This document shows positions 7,230 through 8,357 of a DNA stretch of 8,357 bases, piece after piece. Both the position numbers and the translations under genes were made by a program. Under the pieces are notes generated by a model. The model saw only the letters and a program-made list of their open reading frames with translations. It was not told the origin of the DNA and did no database searches. The stretch is from an uncultured Veillonella sp. (GTDB taxonomy: Bacteria; Bacillota; Negativicutes; Veillonellales; Veillonellaceae), in the NCBI GenBank assembly GCA_900549805.1, contig URPV01000054.1:1-8357 (forward strand). Direction: 5' to 3'. How positions within the stretch are numbered: the first letter of the stretch is position 1; the number at the start of each line of letters is the position of its first letter.

Positions 7230-8357
7230 ATGAATTTACGTCAACAAGAGGCATTAGCCTGTCAATGTATCGATGATTTAGCTCCTCGTTTGAAAGCCTT
7301 TGGTGCTTACCTCCATAGCCACCCTGAATTAGGTCAGGAGGAATATCAGGCCCTGGCGGCCTTAGAGGCTTTTTTCTTGGAAGAGGGCTATGAGGTTCAA
7401 GTAGGCCTGACAGAACGCAAGGAATTAAAAACGGCTTTCCTAGCTCAAGAGACCGGGGATGAGTCAAAGAAACGCATTGCTTTTTTAGGTGAGTATGATG
7501 CCCTTCCAAGCCTGGGCCATGGCTGTGGACATAATTTGATAGCCCTTATGAGTTTGGGAGCCACCCTAGCTTTTAATCGGGCTAGAAGGCCTGGTTGGGG
7601 AGCTAGTTTTTTAGGTTGCCCTGCGGAGGAGACTATAGGCGGTAAGGTTTATATGTCTCAAGAGGGCCTTTTCAAGGGGTATGAGGCAGCCCTTATTATC
7701 CATCCTGGTGGAGAGAATGAAGTGGGGGGCACTTCGTTGGCTACCCATCCCCTGGAAGTGACGTATCATGGCCGGTCAGCTCATGTGGCTTCTTTAACCG
7801 ACCCAGGCCTCAATGCCTTAGACTCAGCGGTATCCCTATATATGAAAGTTCGCCATATGAAGGCTTCCTTTCCCAAGGGAGTTCGGATTGGAACCATCTT
7901 CACAGATGGGGGCCAGGCCCCTAATGTGATCCCAGACCGGGCCCAACTTCATATGACTGTACGGGCTAGGGATGTAGAAACCTTAGAAGAACTTGTTTTG
8001 CCCACCATTAAGGAGGCCGCTAGGGCCGTTGCCAAGGAGGAGGGAACCCCTGTAGACCTAGTCCATTATGAACCCCTTTTCAAGGATATGCGTCAAGATA
8101 AACGGCTCTTGGATATCTTCGAAGAGGTCATGACCGAATGGGGCGAAAAGCCTCGACGGTTGCCTGATGATGAAGCCGATGGGTCTACGGATGTCGGCAA
8201 TGTATCCTATGACCTGCCAACCGCCCAACCAACCCTTTGTATAGGACGTGGGCTCGAGGCTCATACAGTGGATTTTACATGTGCCGCAGGCTCTGATTAC
8301 GGCTTAGAGCAAGCAATTAAAGGGGCCAAGATTTTGACCATTACGGCTTTGCGTTTT
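7230..8357 (+). CDS. M20 family metallo-amidohydrolase/peptidase (3' partial)
   Basis: The open frame runs from the ATG at 7230 to the last base, 376 residues without a stop; family members are about 380-440 residues, so little is missing. It is an M20D-type zinc/manganese amidohydrolase (relatives: AbgB p-aminobenzoyl-glutamate hydrolase, ACY1L2-like dipeptidases, amino-acid amidohydrolases). Motifs: HSHPELGQEE at 29-38; GEYDALPSLGHGCGHN at 87-102 with probable metal ligands Cys99 and His101 and catalytic-site Asp90; PAEET at 131-135 with Glu133/Glu134; His158 in IIHPGG; the dimerisation domain with HGRSAH at 180-185; STDVGNVSYDLP at 319-330; and His345 in EAHT as the distal metal ligand. 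No signal peptide is visible, so the product is probably cytoplasmic. It likely hydrolyses an amide or peptide bond of a small substrate. The ribosome binding site is weak (AAAGAGA). It begins 36 bases after the LD-carboxypeptidase stop, suggesting one operon. The exact substrate cannot be read from the sequence. Confidence 0.9.
   Translation, partial: MNLRQQEALACQCIDDLAPRLKAFGAYLHSHPELGQEEYQALAALEAFFLEEGYEVQVGLTERKELKTAFLAQETGDESKKRIAFLGEYDALPSLGHGCGHNLIALMSLGATLAFNRARRPGWGASFLGCPAEETIGGKVYMSQEGLFKGYEAALIIHPGGENEVGGTSLATHPLEVTYHGRSAHVASLTDPGLNALDSAVSLYMKVRHMKASFPKGVRIGTIFTDGGQAPNVIPDRAQLHMTVRARDVETLEELVLPTIKEAARAVAKEEGTPVDLVHYEPLFKDMRQDKRLLDIFEEVMTEWGEKPRRLPDDEADGSTDVGNVSYDLPTAQPTLCIGRGLEAHTVDFTCAAGSDYGLEQAIKGAKILTITALRF

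Noticed and set aside
7213..7233. Six-codon mini-ORF (MKERDL) whose TGA overlaps the ATG of the M20 gene, as a coupling leader peptide.
   Set aside because: It is too short to distinguish from chance, with no ribosome binding site before its ATG. The overlapping purines more simply act as the weak ribosome binding site of the M20 gene.
7228..7509. Minus-strand open frame of 93 codons.
   Set aside because: It lies opposite the M20 gene, whose conserved metal-binding motifs establish the plus-strand coding frame. The minus-strand product has no recognisable features.

Overview
The window reads as one co-directional (+ strand) gene cluster from a low-to-mid GC member of the Bacillota. The evidence is strong AGGAGG-type ribosome binding sites, tightly packed and overlapping genes, and Firmicutes-like protein families. 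The lineage below phylum is a guess. The solute-binding protein has no clear lipobox, which would fit a diderm Firmicute (for example Negativicutes), but this is weak evidence. No RNA genes, mobile elements, CRISPR arrays or large repeats were seen, and no gene-free stretch exceeds about 110 bases.

Layout. Positions 1-3560 hold the membrane and ATPase parts of an oligopeptide/dipeptide ABC importer: oppB (5' end cut by the window), oppC, oppD and oppF. These genes overlap by 1, 4 and 35 nt, so they are almost certainly co-transcribed and translationally coupled. After a gap of about 110 nt comes a serine hydrolase of the class A beta-lactamase/penicillin-recognising fold with no signal peptide (3671-4498). 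It is followed by the OppA-type solute-binding protein (4529-6136), an S66-family LD-carboxypeptidase (6204-7193) and an M20-family metallo-amidohydrolase (7230 to the window end). The M20 gene has no stop codon inside the window.

How the genes may work together. OppA would capture peptides outside the membrane, OppB/OppC form the channel, and OppD/OppF power import. Three apparently cytoplasmic hydrolases of different mechanism (active-site serine with SxxK/SDN/KTG, Ser-Glu-His LD-carboxypeptidase, dinuclear-metal M20) are encoded beside it. An LD-carboxypeptidase next to a peptide importer recalls the Bacillus subtilis dpp-ykf cell-wall-peptide cluster. The most economical reading is uptake and breakdown of muropeptides, possibly along with other peptides. 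That substrate assignment is inference, not something the sequence proves.

The families are known. The less ordinary points are the signal-less beta-lactamase-like hydrolase placed inside the transporter cluster, the non-canonical N-terminus of OppA, and the three-hydrolase complement. I did not find a clearly unprecedented system.
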